Shown piece after piece: positions 43,627-53,160 of a stretch of DNA of 64,000 bases (position 1 is its first letter; each line of letters starts with the position of its first letter). Location: contig NZ_CABHOU010000025.1 of NCBI RefSeq assembly GCF_902168175.1, positions 372,001 through 436,000 of the forward strand, read 5' to 3'. Under the pieces are notes generated by a model. That model was not told where the DNA came from. It did no database searches and saw nothing but the letters and a program-made list of their open reading frames with translations. The position numbers and the translations under genes are program-made. The stretch is from an uncultured Chitinophaga sp. (GTDB taxonomy: Bacteria > Bacteroidota > Bacteroidia > Chitinophagales > Chitinophagaceae).

Positions 43627-44370
43627 TTAATAAGGCAATTTTGTTACTTCTGTTGCGTAGCTATAACGTCCACGCTGTACCAGATGCATCACCGTAACTA
43701 TAAACCTCCCATTTTCCGTAAATGAGAACTGGGTAACGTCACGACCACCCGCCAGCAGGAATTCGCCTGTGGCAACGTCTTTGAATTTCAGTTCATAACC
43801 TAAGGGCGAACCATCTGCACCTATATAACGCAATGCAATTCCCAGGGGATGCATCTTATTTCTTTCAAATTTGGGGAACACCTTCAGTGGTGTTTCGTAT
43901 TCGCCTGCTTTATACAGATAAGCGTCTACCGTTACACCTTCTGGCATAATTTCCACCGGGAGTTTATTATACAAACGTACTTCCACCGAGTCTGGGTGTA
44001 CCTCATCCGTTCCACCTTTCACGAATTCTTTCATACCCAGTACCTCGCTCCACGCCAGCTTAAACTCATAAAACTCACCGGCCACCGGGGCTAACAAAGT
44101 GTCCAGCAATGCAGCGCCTGTATTTTTATCTTTAAATTGAAGATGTATTTTCTTTCCCGCAGGCAACATATGTATTGGCGACAGTGTGCCGGCAGCTGCG
44201 AGTGTATCAACTTCTTTATTATCCACAAACACCGTCATATCTGGTGTTTCGGGCAGCGAAATAATCTGGGCCCTGAATGAAGCAAAATAAAATTCTTCCA
44301 CAGGTTCTCCTTTTTTACAGGCGAACAGGGATATCGCCATCATACAAATCAGTGTAAATCGTTTCAACAT
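43627..44370 (-). CDS. Surface lipoprotein, unrecognised
   Basis: 247 residues from the ATG at 44370, giving a lipoprotein signal with ISLFACKK; the frame is open to 44517 but overlaps the preceding gene. The rest is a beta-rich protein in two parts, the first (MTVFVDNKEVDTLAAAGTLSPIHMLPAGKKIHLQF) resembling DUF4397-like immunoglobulin folds. It lies downstream of the TonB receptor and a beta-helix lipoprotein gene, and probably belongs to that uptake system. No function can be inferred further. Confidence 0.7.
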   Translation of the reverse strand: MLKRFTLICMMAISLFACKKGEPVEEFYFASFRAQIISLPETPDMTVFVDNKEVDTLAAAGTLSPIHMLPAGKKIHLQFKDKNTGAALLDTLLAPVAGEFYEFKLAWSEVLGMKEFVKGGTDEVHPDSVEVRLYNKLPVEIMPEGVTVDAYLYKAGEYETPLKVFPKFERNKMHPLGIALRYIGADGSPLGYELKFKDVATGEFLLAGGRDVTQFSFTENGRFIVTVMHLVQRGRYSYATEVTKLPY

Positions 44371-44396
44371 GTTTAACTTATTTTTTAATGAAAAAA

Positions 44397-44425
44397 GCAA
44401 GTACAGGGAACATCCCTGCACTTGC
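44397..44425 (-). terminator. Attenuating hairpin between two lipoprotein genes
   Basis: GCAAGTACAGGGA and TCCCTGCACTTGC pair with one mismatch around ACA, with A residues at 44391-44396 making a T-run on the minus strand. It lies between two genes of the same strand, so it may reduce transcription of the second. Confidence 0.8.
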
Positions 44426-44434
44426 CTGTAAATA

Positions 44435-45829
44435 CTATAAAACCCTTGCCCAAACGTTAACACCCCATGTTGCACCACTAGGTACAGCACCGGCGCCATA
44501 GAAAGCAGCATCACCACCAGTCGCAGCAGCGAAGTTGGTGAACGCGCTACGGCTAAACGGATTGGTCAGGCTGATACCAGCATTGGCAGTGCCACTGGTA
44601 TAACCACTGTTCAGTGTCAGCGGGAACGTGTAGTTAGAGAACACATTAGACAGCTCAGTTGAATAAGCTCTAACGTAACCGTGAGACAGGCTGTTGTCCA
44701 GGATGGAGATACCACGAGTGTCGTACCAGATTTTGGTATAACCCGGAGGAACACCACCACCGTCAAGAGAAACACCATTGTTGAAGCCCAGGAAAACAGA
44801 GTTCCTGATAGAGAACAAAGTATTCCTTCTCAGATGAGCCGCGCGGCCATAAGTAGCGGTTGGTGAAGTGTAAACAGTGCTGGCAGCGGTAGCAGTAGGC
44901 TGGCCAATGATAGTGAAATGGTTCAGTTTAGGGAAAGTGCGAGGTGTTACAGTAGTATCACCTGTAGCGTTACCATCCATTTCGATACCATTAGACTGGC
45001 TCTTATCAGCACGTGAGAAGTCGCTCAGACCCAGTGCATAGTCGATAGTACCAGTGTAACCGTTGTCAAAGTCAAACATGTCATCCTGAGAATCCACTAC
45101 GATCAGGTGATCGCCATTTACAGTACCACCAAAAAATTCGATACCATCGTCTTTAGACTTGTACACCTCTACATAGCTGAGGGTAGTTCCAGAACCAACA
45201 CCAGCAAGGGTCAGACCATTGAGTTCATTGTCGGTAGACAGTTCCCAGCCAGCGTACTCGATACGTACGTATTTCAGGATACCAGAGTTGTCGCTATCGT
45301 TGGTGCCACCATAAGTAGCATCAGCAGGAGGAGTACCGGTAATGCCTTCTACTACGGTAGTGTTAGCACGGTTGTGCCTGGCTTCACCCAGGATCACAAT
45401 ACCGCCCCAGTCACCAGATTGAGGGCTTGCAAGGTTTCTCCATGAAGTAAACACGATAGGACAGCTGGCAGTACCTTCAGCGTCGATGTAACCAGATTTA
45501 GTGATTACCAGGGTGCCACCGGCAGTACCAGGATTGTTGTCATCTATTCTGGGAGTACCTGCCAAACCACGAACGAGCGTACCTTCTTCGATGTTCAGCG
45601 TACCAGTTACGTACACGATACCATCAAGGTAATAAACAACATCATTCGTCAAATTTTTAGTGCCGGAAATTACACCACGCAGTGTGTCAGTAGCAGTGGA
45701 ATCAGAGCAGACGCTAATAAAGCCTGCATTAAGTGCGCGGGCACCAGGGGCATTTTGCTCTTTCTGACAGCTTGTGCCCAGGGCTACGAAGGCGGCTGCA
45801 ACAGAAAGAATAAGGGTCATCTTTTTCAT
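44435..45829 (-). CDS. Secreted lipoprotein with beta-helix-like repeats
   Basis: 464 residues. A lipoprotein signal with ALGTSCQKE (Cys21) starts it. The mature part has DLTLNIEEG-like repeats (GTLNIEEGTLVRGL, then GDWGGIVILGEA, then NGLTLAGVGSGTT, then DGIEFFGGTVNGDHL) with many short turns, typical of a right-handed parallel beta-helix on the cell surface. The role is likely binding or capture for the TonB receptor directly upstream (74 bases away). Confidence 0.78.
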   Translation of the reverse strand: MKKMTLILSVAAAFVALGTSCQKEQNAPGARALNAGFISVCSDSTATDTLRGVISGTKNLTNDVVYYLDGIVYVTGTLNIEEGTLVRGLAGTPRIDDNNPGTAGGTLVITKSGYIDAEGTASCPIVFTSWRNLASPQSGDWGGIVILGEARHNRANTTVVEGITGTPPADATYGGTNDSDNSGILKYVRIEYAGWELSTDNELNGLTLAGVGSGTTLSYVEVYKSKDDGIEFFGGTVNGDHLIVVDSQDDMFDFDNGYTGTIDYALGLSDFSRADKSQSNGIEMDGNATGDTTVTPRTFPKLNHFTIIGQPTATAASTVYTSPTATYGRAAHLRRNTLFSIRNSVFLGFNNGVSLDGGGVPPGYTKIWYDTRGISILDNSLSHGYVRAYSTELSNVFSNYTFPLTLNSGYTSGTANAGISLTNPFSRSAFTNFAAATGGDAAFYGAGAVPSGATWGVNVWARVL

Positions 45830-45903
45830 GGCTTTGCTTGTTTTTTTTAGTTTTTCGAGTTACACAAATGAATACCTGATCAGGATATCTGGATACGCGT
45901 ATT

Positions 45904-48900
45904 TTAGAATCTGTAAGTGATCGTACCGCTCCAGGTTCGGCCTGGCATGGCTTTGTACACGATCTTGTCCTGCCCTTTGTTGTACAACAGCTCGCGTGAT
46001 TGCGGCGGTACACCCAGCACATCTTTTCCCATGTCTGCATAATAATTCTCATACACCATGGAGAAGCTGTTCAACAGGTTGCTCACATTCAACCGCAATT
46101 CCAGTTGCTTCAGCGGACGGAATGCGATTTGGGCATCAAGGGCTTCTATCGGACGTTCGAATTGAGAATTGCCATAGAACAACGCAGGACGAAGCATGCG
46201 GTTGCTCACCCAGTTATACACCAGGCTGGCCGATAAAACTTTAGTATCGAAGTAAGCTCCAGCATTCACAGTGTAGGTGCTGGCACCGGCCTGCGTACGG
46301 TCCTGTTCTTCACCAATCGTTTCTTTCACTATTATCTTTTCGTTGTCGGTCGGTGATACTTCGTACGACAACGTCATCGGGGTTACTTTCGATTTCAGGT
46401 AAGTAAAGTTGCCATACAGCGTAAGGTTGCGTATAACCGGCGCATTAATGAACGACAAACGTTTTCTTGCTTCCAGTTCCAGGCCATAGTTTTTGGCCAC
46501 TTTACTGTTTCGCAATTCAAAAACGCTTTGCTGATCGTTTTTAAATACCTCCATCGGGTCTTTCATATTTTTATAGAAAAGCGATACCGATAATATTTCG
46601 CCGGGGGCAGGATACCACTCGTAGCGGAAGTCGTAGTTGTCTATCAGGGTTGATTTCAGCAGGCCTGCTTCGTAAGCGCCTCCCAGTTCGAAATCATACT
46701 CGCGGAAAAACGACAACTCGCGCAAATCGGGACGGATAATACTTTTCGCATAGGCCAGGCGCAGGTTCATGGCCGGCGTCAGGCTATAGGTAAGGTTTGC
46801 AGAAGGGAACCAGTGCAGGCTTTTCTCCCGGTTTTCGAGCGCGCTGTAGTCATAAGGTCTGCCGCGATCCGTGGTTATTTTGCGGAACAGGGAGTCCAGC
46901 ACATCGTTCACACGGTTAAGGTCATAGTACTCTGCACGTACGCCCCATACCAGGCGCAATTTGTCTGCTATTTTATTGTCCAGCATCACAAAAGGCGCGT
47001 GCAGTGAAGCTTTTTTATGGAAGTTATCGTTAAACTGGCTCAGTGTAACAGTAGCTCTTTCCGGATCGAAATAATGCGCCAGTGGTGGGTAACTCAAATC
47101 AGAGCTGCCGCTGCCAAGGTTTATCACGTAAAAGCTTCGATCTTTGAACCAGCCGGCATAACCCACTTTCAGCGCGTTGCTCACCGCGGCGTTGCCGAGG
47201 TTAAATTTGAACGGCACGCTCATCGCCACATCCCAGTTCCATGAATCTTCCACTGCGCGGCTCCACCAACGTAACGCACCGCTGCTCAGGTAACTGTATT
47301 CGTTGCCAATGTTATATTCGTTGCTCTTAACCGATTGGTCATCCAGTATTTTCGCTGCCATGAAATGATTGTCCGGGCGCATACGATCAAGGTGAGTATA
47401 GCTGCCCAGCCATTTCAGTTTAATGCCGTTGTTTCCCAATGTATGCTCGCCTTTCAACTGGTTCTGCCACATATTGGTTTGTTGCGCCATATCGATGTAA
47501 CCCAGCGCCAGTCCGGGAATATTACCATGCTCGCCCGTGCCCAGCAGCAACTGTTGATCATAAGTCCGTAAGTAAATGGTGTTATATGATACGCGATGTT
47601 TTTGGCCCCTGTAGCCAATGCCGGCTAATCCACCGAGGTTAGTGGTAATACCATAACGTTTGCCCTGAAAGCCTACAGAATCGGGTCCAATTACCCACAA
47701 ACCTTCCCGCACAAAGCCATCGCGGGTCATCAGCACATCCTGGATTTGCATCGTGTTGCGATAGCTGGCAGACAGCACTGCCCCCCACTGACCCTTTTCG
47801 GTTTTTCCAAAGTTGTAGCCGCCAACCAACTGGTAGTTCTGCGAAGGATGCGCTTTCTTTTCGAACACGCCCCAGTTATTGCTGAATGCGTAGGCATCTT
47901 TACTGCTATTGTTGTATGCTTTTACGATCTCGCTCAGGTTATTCCATTTGCCGGACCCCAGCAGTTCGCGATGCGAAGCAGGTTTTGCCCAATATTCATC
48001 ACCGTCTAATTCAAGCGATTTAAAAGTTTCACCATTGGTTTTACTGTTCACACTGCCACCTACGCTCAGGTTCAGGAAGTTTACAGTGGGAATATCCAGG
48101 GTGTTCACTTCCACCAAACCACCGCCAAATTCGGCGCTACGATCGGGCGTAAGGGTTTTGATCACGGTTACGTTCTCAACAATGTTGCTCGGTATAATAT
48201 CAAAAGAAAAGTTTTTACGGTTCAGCTCTGTACTGGGCATCACCTGTCCGTTTAGTAAGGCCTGGTTATAACGTTCGCTCAATCCCCGCACTACTACATA
48301 TTTATTATCTACAGTAGCCAGACCGCTTACGCGCTTTAAGGTTTCGCCGATGTTTTTATCCGGCGTACGCGCAATTTGTTCGGCACTGATACCGTCGGTG
48401 AGGGCCGCGTTGTTCTTTTGTAAAGCATACAAACCTTCCACGGAAGCACGTTTGTAGTTGGCCGTTACAGTTACGCCACTGAGGCTGGAAGCACTGCCGT
48501 TCAGCACAATATCCAAGGGTGTGGCAACACCTTCCTTTACAATTACGTCCGTGATTTTTTTGGTTTCAAAAGAAACAAAACTAAAGGTAACCGTATAAAT
48601 ACCGGGCGCTAACGGGAGTTCGTAAGTACCATCCACCTGCGATACCACACCGGTATTATTGCTGGCCTGAATAGTAACACCGGGCAATGCTTCGTTCCGG
48701 TTGTTTACTATTTTACCGGTTACCCGTCCTTTATCCACACGCTTTTCCTGCATGCCTTTTTTGATAGAAATAATTTTGTCGGCATATTTAATATCAAGCG
48801 GCATATTTTCATCCAGGAATAATAATACATCGGCGAGTTTACCATTGCCAAATTTGATTTCGCGGATGGTACACTTCTCCAGGTATTCAGGATCGTATAT

Positions 48901-49107
48901 GAAGGTATAGGTGGTTTGTGACTGCAAAGCCTTTACCACGGCTGCTGCAGTAGTATGTTGCATTTTCACGTTTACTTTATCACCAAGCACCTGGTAAGAC
49001 TGTGCGGCCAGTGCGCCAGGAAGTTTCAGCATGAATAAACAGAGCAGGATAAGAGGCACATGCACCTTTAACTTCCTGTAATAATCCCTGTGTGTAGACT
49101 TTCGCAT
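45904..49107 (-). CDS. TonB-dependent receptor with STN domain
   Basis: 1067 residues from the ATG at 49107; 22 more codons are open upstream but without signal peptide character. The order is signal peptide, an STN domain (VNVKMQHTTAAAVVKALQSQTTYTFIYDPEYL), a carboxypeptidase-regulatory domain (VTGKIVNNRNEALPGVTIQA), a plug (PDKNIGETLKRVSGLATVDNKYVVVRG) and a barrel ending in GTITYRF. The STN domain signals to a FecR anti-sigma factor, which lies 114 bases upstream. The substrate is unknown. Confidence 0.92.
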   Translation of the reverse strand: MRKSTHRDYYRKLKVHVPLILLCLFMLKLPGALAAQSYQVLGDKVNVKMQHTTAAAVVKALQSQTTYTFIYDPEYLEKCTIREIKFGNGKLADVLLFLDENMPLDIKYADKIISIKKGMQEKRVDKGRVTGKIVNNRNEALPGVTIQASNNTGVVSQVDGTYELPLAPGIYTVTFSFVSFETKKITDVIVKEGVATPLDIVLNGSASSLSGVTVTANYKRASVEGLYALQKNNAALTDGISAEQIARTPDKNIGETLKRVSGLATVDNKYVVVRGLSERYNQALLNGQVMPSTELNRKNFSFDIIPSNIVENVTVIKTLTPDRSAEFGGGLVEVNTLDIPTVNFLNLSVGGSVNSKTNGETFKSLELDGDEYWAKPASHRELLGSGKWNNLSEIVKAYNNSSKDAYAFSNNWGVFEKKAHPSQNYQLVGGYNFGKTEKGQWGAVLSASYRNTMQIQDVLMTRDGFVREGLWVIGPDSVGFQGKRYGITTNLGGLAGIGYRGQKHRVSYNTIYLRTYDQQLLLGTGEHGNIPGLALGYIDMAQQTNMWQNQLKGEHTLGNNGIKLKWLGSYTHLDRMRPDNHFMAAKILDDQSVKSNEYNIGNEYSYLSSGALRWWSRAVEDSWNWDVAMSVPFKFNLGNAAVSNALKVGYAGWFKDRSFYVINLGSGSSDLSYPPLAHYFDPERATVTLSQFNDNFHKKASLHAPFVMLDNKIADKLRLVWGVRAEYYDLNRVNDVLDSLFRKITTDRGRPYDYSALENREKSLHWFPSANLTYSLTPAMNLRLAYAKSIIRPDLRELSFFREYDFELGGAYEAGLLKSTLIDNYDFRYEWYPAPGEILSVSLFYKNMKDPMEVFKNDQQSVFELRNSKVAKNYGLELEARKRLSFINAPVIRNLTLYGNFTYLKSKVTPMTLSYEVSPTDNEKIIVKETIGEEQDRTQAGASTYTVNAGAYFDTKVLSASLVYNWVSNRMLRPALFYGNSQFERPIEALDAQIAFRPLKQLELRLNVSNLLNSFSMVYENYYADMGKDVLGVPPQSRELLYNKGQDKIVYKAMPGRTWSGTITYRF

Positions 49108-49221
49108 GTTACGATAGTGGTTTTGTGGTTGAATAATTCGTTTATGATGATGACATAGCTCGCCCATTAGCACCGCAGGGCGGTACTTTAGGCTTAAGCT
49201 TTCGTGATGTGTGATCAGTAA

Positions 49222-50160
49222 TTAATGACCGACGATATAAGTCTGTTTATCTATTTGTCTATATGTAAATTGGTGTACGTAACTCAATGATTGCAGTATA
49301 TTTTCGGGTGTAGTGCCGGCGGTAAACACTGCTGTTATCCTACCTTTTAACAGACGCGGATCATCCACTTCTATCTTGCAGCCGAAGCGGCTCTCTATGC
49401 GGGCGAAGGCGTCGGCCACTGAAGTATTTTCAAATACAAGTTTACCAGCTCGCCAGTCCAGTACTTCCAGGCGGTTAAATCTTACGGGAGCTGCGGGTAT
49501 CTTTCCCTTCCTGTAACTAAGCATTTGTCCGGGCTTTAACGTTTGGGTTAACGACACGGCCGGGCTGCTGATATCGATACGCACTTTACCTTTTAGCAGG
49601 CTTACTTCAATACTGCTGTCGGCGCGGTTACTGGTTGAAATATTAAATTCGGTTCCCAACACGGTTGTAGTGAGTTCGTTGGTATGCACCAGGAAGGGAT
49701 GCTGCTCGCTGCCATTCACTTCAAAATATGCTTCACCGTTCAGCCACACTTCGCGGTTATTTCCCTGGCGGTAAGCCAGGCTGCTGCGCCCGTTCAGTGT
49801 AATGGTGGAACCATCGGGCATCTGTATACGACGGGCCGTAATCCGGCCATTGAATACAGTATCCCAGGTAGCAGCAACAACTTTGCTGGCTACATTCCTT
49901 GTATCCTTCCGCTGCCATGCCCATCCCAGGGTCATGCCCACAGCTATAACAGCGGCTGCGGCCGCATACCAGTTACGTCGCATAATAACCGGCCGGCGTT
50001 TTACTGGTTCTTCTACTGTTGTTTCCGCCCATGTCCGGTTCATAAAGGCGTCCAGCTCCGGCGTATTACCGGTAGCGATGTACGTTTCCACGAATGCCCG
50101 TTCAGCATCGCTGCAATCGCCTTTAAAATATTTCGCCAGGAGCGCGTCGTCTATTTTCAT
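49222..50160 (-). CDS. FecR-type anti-sigma factor
   Basis: 312 residues with an N-terminal cytoplasmic part (DDALLAKYFKGDCSDAERAFVETYI), a single membrane helix (WYAAAAAVIAVGMTLGWAW) and the periplasmic FecR domain (IQMPDGSTITLNGRSSLAYRQ, VWLNGEAYFEVNGSEQHPFLVHTNELTTTVLGTEFNIS). The STN-like C-terminal strand region is AFARIESRFGCKIEV. It should sense the receptor 115 bases downstream and hold a sigma factor, but no sigma gene lies upstream, which is unusual. Confidence 0.93.
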   Translation of the reverse strand: MKIDDALLAKYFKGDCSDAERAFVETYIATGNTPELDAFMNRTWAETTVEEPVKRRPVIMRRNWYAAAAAVIAVGMTLGWAWQRKDTRNVASKVVAATWDTVFNGRITARRIQMPDGSTITLNGRSSLAYRQGNNREVWLNGEAYFEVNGSEQHPFLVHTNELTTTVLGTEFNISTSNRADSSIEVSLLKGKVRIDISSPAVSLTQTLKPGQMLSYRKGKIPAAPVRFNRLEVLDWRAGKLVFENTSVADAFARIESRFGCKIEVDDPRLLKGRITAVFTAGTTPENILQSLSYVHQFTYRQIDKQTYIVGH

Positions 50161-50385
50161 GATGGGAGGAATGATATCCGGAAAGAGTACGATACAGAAA
50201 AGGGGAAGTCCTAAGAGACATGACAGAGTTCATAATTCGTTAACATTGCGGCGGTTTTGCATTCATAGTCGGCAGTTAGGGTTAGGTGGATGGGAGATTG
50301 ACTGGTGAATGGATTTTAGGCATTGGGGGCTGATAAGACGGTGGTGCGTATGGCTGCCTGCAGCATATGGGGCGACTAAAAACAG

Positions 50386-50403
50386 TGCGGTGTATACACC
50401 GCA
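50386..50403. repeat. 18-base perfect palindrome
   Basis: TGCGGTGTATACACCGCA reads the same on both strands. It lies 226 bases upstream of fecR and is followed by a second ACACCGCAAAAA copy. It is long enough to be a regulator binding site, though no regulator is known here. Confidence 0.6.
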
Positions 50404-50421
50404 AAAACACCGCAAAAAAAA

Positions 50422-50443
50422 GCGCAAAGTGGAAACTTTGCGC
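50422..50443 (-). terminator. Terminator of an unidentified minus-strand transcript
   Basis: GCGCAAAGT and ACTTTGCGC pair around GGAA, with eight A residues on the left making a T-run on the minus strand. The only thing to its right before the next terminator is a gene-free stretch, so it may end a noncoding RNA. Confidence 0.8.
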
Positions 50444-50445
50444 TT

Positions 50446-50790
50446 ATTGTAAAATCATGTGAATGTTCGAGAATGCAATTGTGTAGGCTTTTAATGGTTC
50501 TCTAAAGAGGGCTTTTCTAATAACCTCAATAGGGAAATTAAAGCGAAAAGTCCTCCATAACCTGGCTCCCCGCCACTGTTGGTAAAACCGTTGCGGAGAT
50601 ATGTATATATGTTTAGAAAATCAATTCCTGTGTTAGAAGTTTCGGGTTAAGCAATTCCATGTGTCTTCGCATCTATAGTTAACATTGTCTAAGCCGTTCT
50701 TTTTACTATTCAGGGTTCTACCCTCAAATTTCGGAAAGGTCACTGCGGCAGTCACGCAGTATAGATATTTTTTTATCACAAAAGGACACA
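50446..50790 (-). ncRNA. Candidate structured RNA, unassigned
   Basis: 345 bases lack a credible gene but are framed by two minus-strand terminators, one at 50799-50828 that ends the permease transcript and one at 50422-50443. On the minus strand stems can be drawn at about 50509-50557 (nine-base, GGGCTTTTC with GAAAAGTCC, with an inner CCT/AGG) and at about 50739-50755. I see no match to tmRNA, RNase P or SRP RNA by eye, and 6S RNA is possible but unproven. It is a candidate only. Confidence 0.3.
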
Positions 50791-50798
50791 GCAAAAAA

Positions 50799-50828
50799 AG
50801 GCCTGCCGTATTAGTGCGGCAGGCCTTA
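50799..50828 (-). terminator. Terminator of the permease gene
   Basis: Eleven-base arms (50799-50809 and 50818-50828) pair perfectly, with A residues to the left giving a T-run on the minus strand, 19 bases past the stop of the permease gene. Confidence 0.92.
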
Positions 50829-50847
50829 AAGTATTTATAGTCGCGGC

Positions 50848-52275
50848 TTACGCCGTTTTCTTAGCAAGGAAGTACAGGGGGATACCTAACAATATGATAC
50901 CCAGGCCGGCCAGTGCAAAACTGCTTTCAAAAACAAGCAGCAATAGTGCGAGTATAAAGGCCACTACGATGTACAGCGCTGGCAATACAGGGTAACCAAA
51001 TGCTTTGTACGGACGAGGTACATCGGGCTGTTTCTTACGCAGGATAAAGATGCCTGCAATAGTAAGAATGTAAAACACCAGTACCCCAAATATCACCATC
51101 GCCAGTAAATCGCCATAACGACCGGTGAGGCACAGCAGGCATGTCCAGAAGCATTGTATCCAAAGACCGAAAGAAGGTACGCTGAACTTATTGAGGATAC
51201 CGGCTTTCCTGAAAAACAGGCCATCTTCGGCCATCGTGTAATAAATCCTGGCACCCGAAAGTATCAGGCCGTTATTACAACCAAAGGTCGATATCATAAT
51301 CATGATGGCTATCACATGAGGACCAATACCGCCGAAAATATTCTCTGCGGCTACCACGCCTACCCTGTCCAGCGGGGCAAAAGCAATATCGTTAAATGGC
51401 ACCACCGCCAGGTACATCAGGTTGGCCGATACGTAAATGATGGTTACGATCAGGGTGCCGAGAAACAGTGCGCGGCCGATATTCTTATTAGGGTTTTTAA
51501 TTTCTGCTGCAATGAAAGTCACGTTGTTCCAGGCATCGCTGCTGAACAAAGAGCCTTTCATAGATACTGAAATGGCGCCCAGCAGCGCCAGGCCTCCAAG
51601 TGCGGCCGTAGTCAGCTGTCCGGCGCTGTCCATGGTCAGGGATTGTGCTGTCCAGGCATTCTGCCAGTTAGCGTTCCATATCTCCGCTTTCGCGCCCAGT
51701 AAAAAACCGAAAATGATCAGCCCGAACAGCGATGCCAGTTTAGTGATGGTGAATACGGTTTGAATGATCTTACCGTTTTTCACCCCTCGTGTATTGATAA
51801 AAGTGAGCAGGATTACAGATATAACCGCCAGTACCTGCGCACCGGTAATTTTCATCCAGCCCAGGTCGGCAAGAATATTATTCTCGCTTACTGCCGGCCA
51901 GAGGTAAGCGGTATATTTGGCAAAAGCCACTGCTACCGCCGCAATCGTACCGGTTTGTATAACGCCGAACTGCGTCCATCCAAACAGGAATGCAATAAAA
52001 GGATTGTAAGCTTCGCGAAGGTAAACGTACTGGCCGCCTGCTTTTGGAAACATGCCCGACAGTTCGCCGTAACTAAGTGCTGCAATAAGTGTAACCACCC
52101 CCGTTAGCACCCACATGGCCATCAGCCATCCTGCAGAACCTACGCTGCGTGCTATTTCAGAAGATACGATAAAGATGCCCGAGCCGATCATGGAGCCTGC
52201 CACGATCATGGTTGCATCCAGTAAACCCAAACTGGGCTTAAACGAAGTGGACTCGTTCTGGTTGATTGACGACAT
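50848..52275 (-). CDS. APC-family amino acid permease
   Basis: 475 residues with 12 hydrophobic helices. The opening GLLDATMIVAGSMIGSGIFIVSSEIARSVG is the APC signature with the substrate-binding GSGIF, and SYGELSGMFPKAGGQYVYLREAYNPFIAFLFGW is typical of LAT-type exchangers. It imports or exchanges amino acids at the inner membrane. It is monocistronic. Confidence 0.93.
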   Translation of the reverse strand: MSSINQNESTSFKPSLGLLDATMIVAGSMIGSGIFIVSSEIARSVGSAGWLMAMWVLTGVVTLIAALSYGELSGMFPKAGGQYVYLREAYNPFIAFLFGWTQFGVIQTGTIAAVAVAFAKYTAYLWPAVSENNILADLGWMKITGAQVLAVISVILLTFINTRGVKNGKIIQTVFTITKLASLFGLIIFGFLLGAKAEIWNANWQNAWTAQSLTMDSAGQLTTAALGGLALLGAISVSMKGSLFSSDAWNNVTFIAAEIKNPNKNIGRALFLGTLIVTIIYVSANLMYLAVVPFNDIAFAPLDRVGVVAAENIFGGIGPHVIAIMIMISTFGCNNGLILSGARIYYTMAEDGLFFRKAGILNKFSVPSFGLWIQCFWTCLLCLTGRYGDLLAMVIFGVLVFYILTIAGIFILRKKQPDVPRPYKAFGYPVLPALYIVVAFILALLLLVFESSFALAGLGIILLGIPLYFLAKKTA

Positions 52276-52415
52276 GAATGTTAGATAAAAAGGTAAAGAT
52301 TATGTTGATTGTTTAAGCGCTCTGGTTTTTCATCTCCACTTCTTCCCGACACGTAATTAACGTTCAAAGTAGCAATAAAATATTAAATATCTCCCGCCAG
52401 GCCAAAAAAAGAAAA

Positions 52416-52441
52416 ATCCCGGCACATTTCCGTGCCGGGAT
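52416..52441 (-). terminator. Terminator of the OmpH-like gene
   Basis: ATCCCGGCAC and GTGCCGGGAT pair around six bases, with A residues to the left giving a T-run on the minus strand. Confidence 0.92.
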
Positions 52442-52466
52442 CTCCCATCTATCTTTTGTTAATATT

Positions 52467-53072
52467 TTATTTAGTCGCTGTTTCGTTCAGCCCTTTAATA
52501 ACATCGGCAGTAATGTCGTACTGCGTGTCTTTGTAAAGGATGTTGCTGGCACCTTTGCGGTAAGAAAAGATGTAGGCGTAGCGGCCTTTATTGAACGCCT
52601 GGAGGAAAATATCCAGTTTGTTCTGCAGGTCGTCGTTAAACTGTGCTTCCTGCTGCATGTAGGACTGCTGCATGTTCTGGCGGTTAACCTCCAGTTGCTG
52701 GTTCTTCTGCATAAGGTCCCTTTCTGCTGCCTGGCCGTCTGCCTGGCTCAACTGGCCGGCCTGTGCCTTTTGCTGCAGCGCTGCTACTTCGTTCTGTAAT
52801 GCCCTCGCTTTTGCCTTCAGCTCATTATCCATTTGCTCTTGCTTCTTTTCCAGTTCTGCTTTCTTCTCTTTGAAATATCCGTAATGTGCTTCGAGGGAGT
52901 CAAGATCTACATAGGCAATCTTAAAGGAACCGTTTGCTTCGGCCTCAGTGCCGGCTGATTTACCGTCTGCTGCAGGTGATGCCGCTTTATCTTTCGGCTG
53001 GCATGCTGTCATTAAACCCGCCATAGCAACCAGTAAAAATCCGTTTTTCGCAATTTGTTGATGAATCATCAT
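52467..53072 (-). CDS. OmpH/Skp-like periplasmic lipoprotein
   Basis: 201 residues. A lipobox (LMTACQPK) puts the lipid on Cys24. After a low-complexity linker the Skp family fold follows: KIAYVDLDSLEAHYGYFKEKKAELEKKQEQM, a long coiled coil over about 70-140, and the ending NILYKDTQYDITADVIKGLN. Skp-type chaperones hold unfolded outer-membrane proteins. The lipid anchor is unlike the soluble E. coli Skp but common in Bacteroidota. Confidence 0.9.
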   Translation of the reverse strand: MMIHQQIAKNGFLLVAMAGLMTACQPKDKAASPAADGKSAGTEAEANGSFKIAYVDLDSLEAHYGYFKEKKAELEKKQEQMDNELKAKARALQNEVAALQQKAQAGQLSQADGQAAERDLMQKNQQLEVNRQNMQQSYMQQEAQFNDDLQNKLDIFLQAFNKGRYAYIFSYRKGASNILYKDTQYDITADVIKGLNETATK

Positions 53073-53160
53073 GATAAGAGGTAGGTTTTGACTCCTGGAA
53101 TTTTATTTTGAAGCAGCTAAAATAAGGTTTTTGAAATAATAAAAAAGGTTAAAATCCCTC

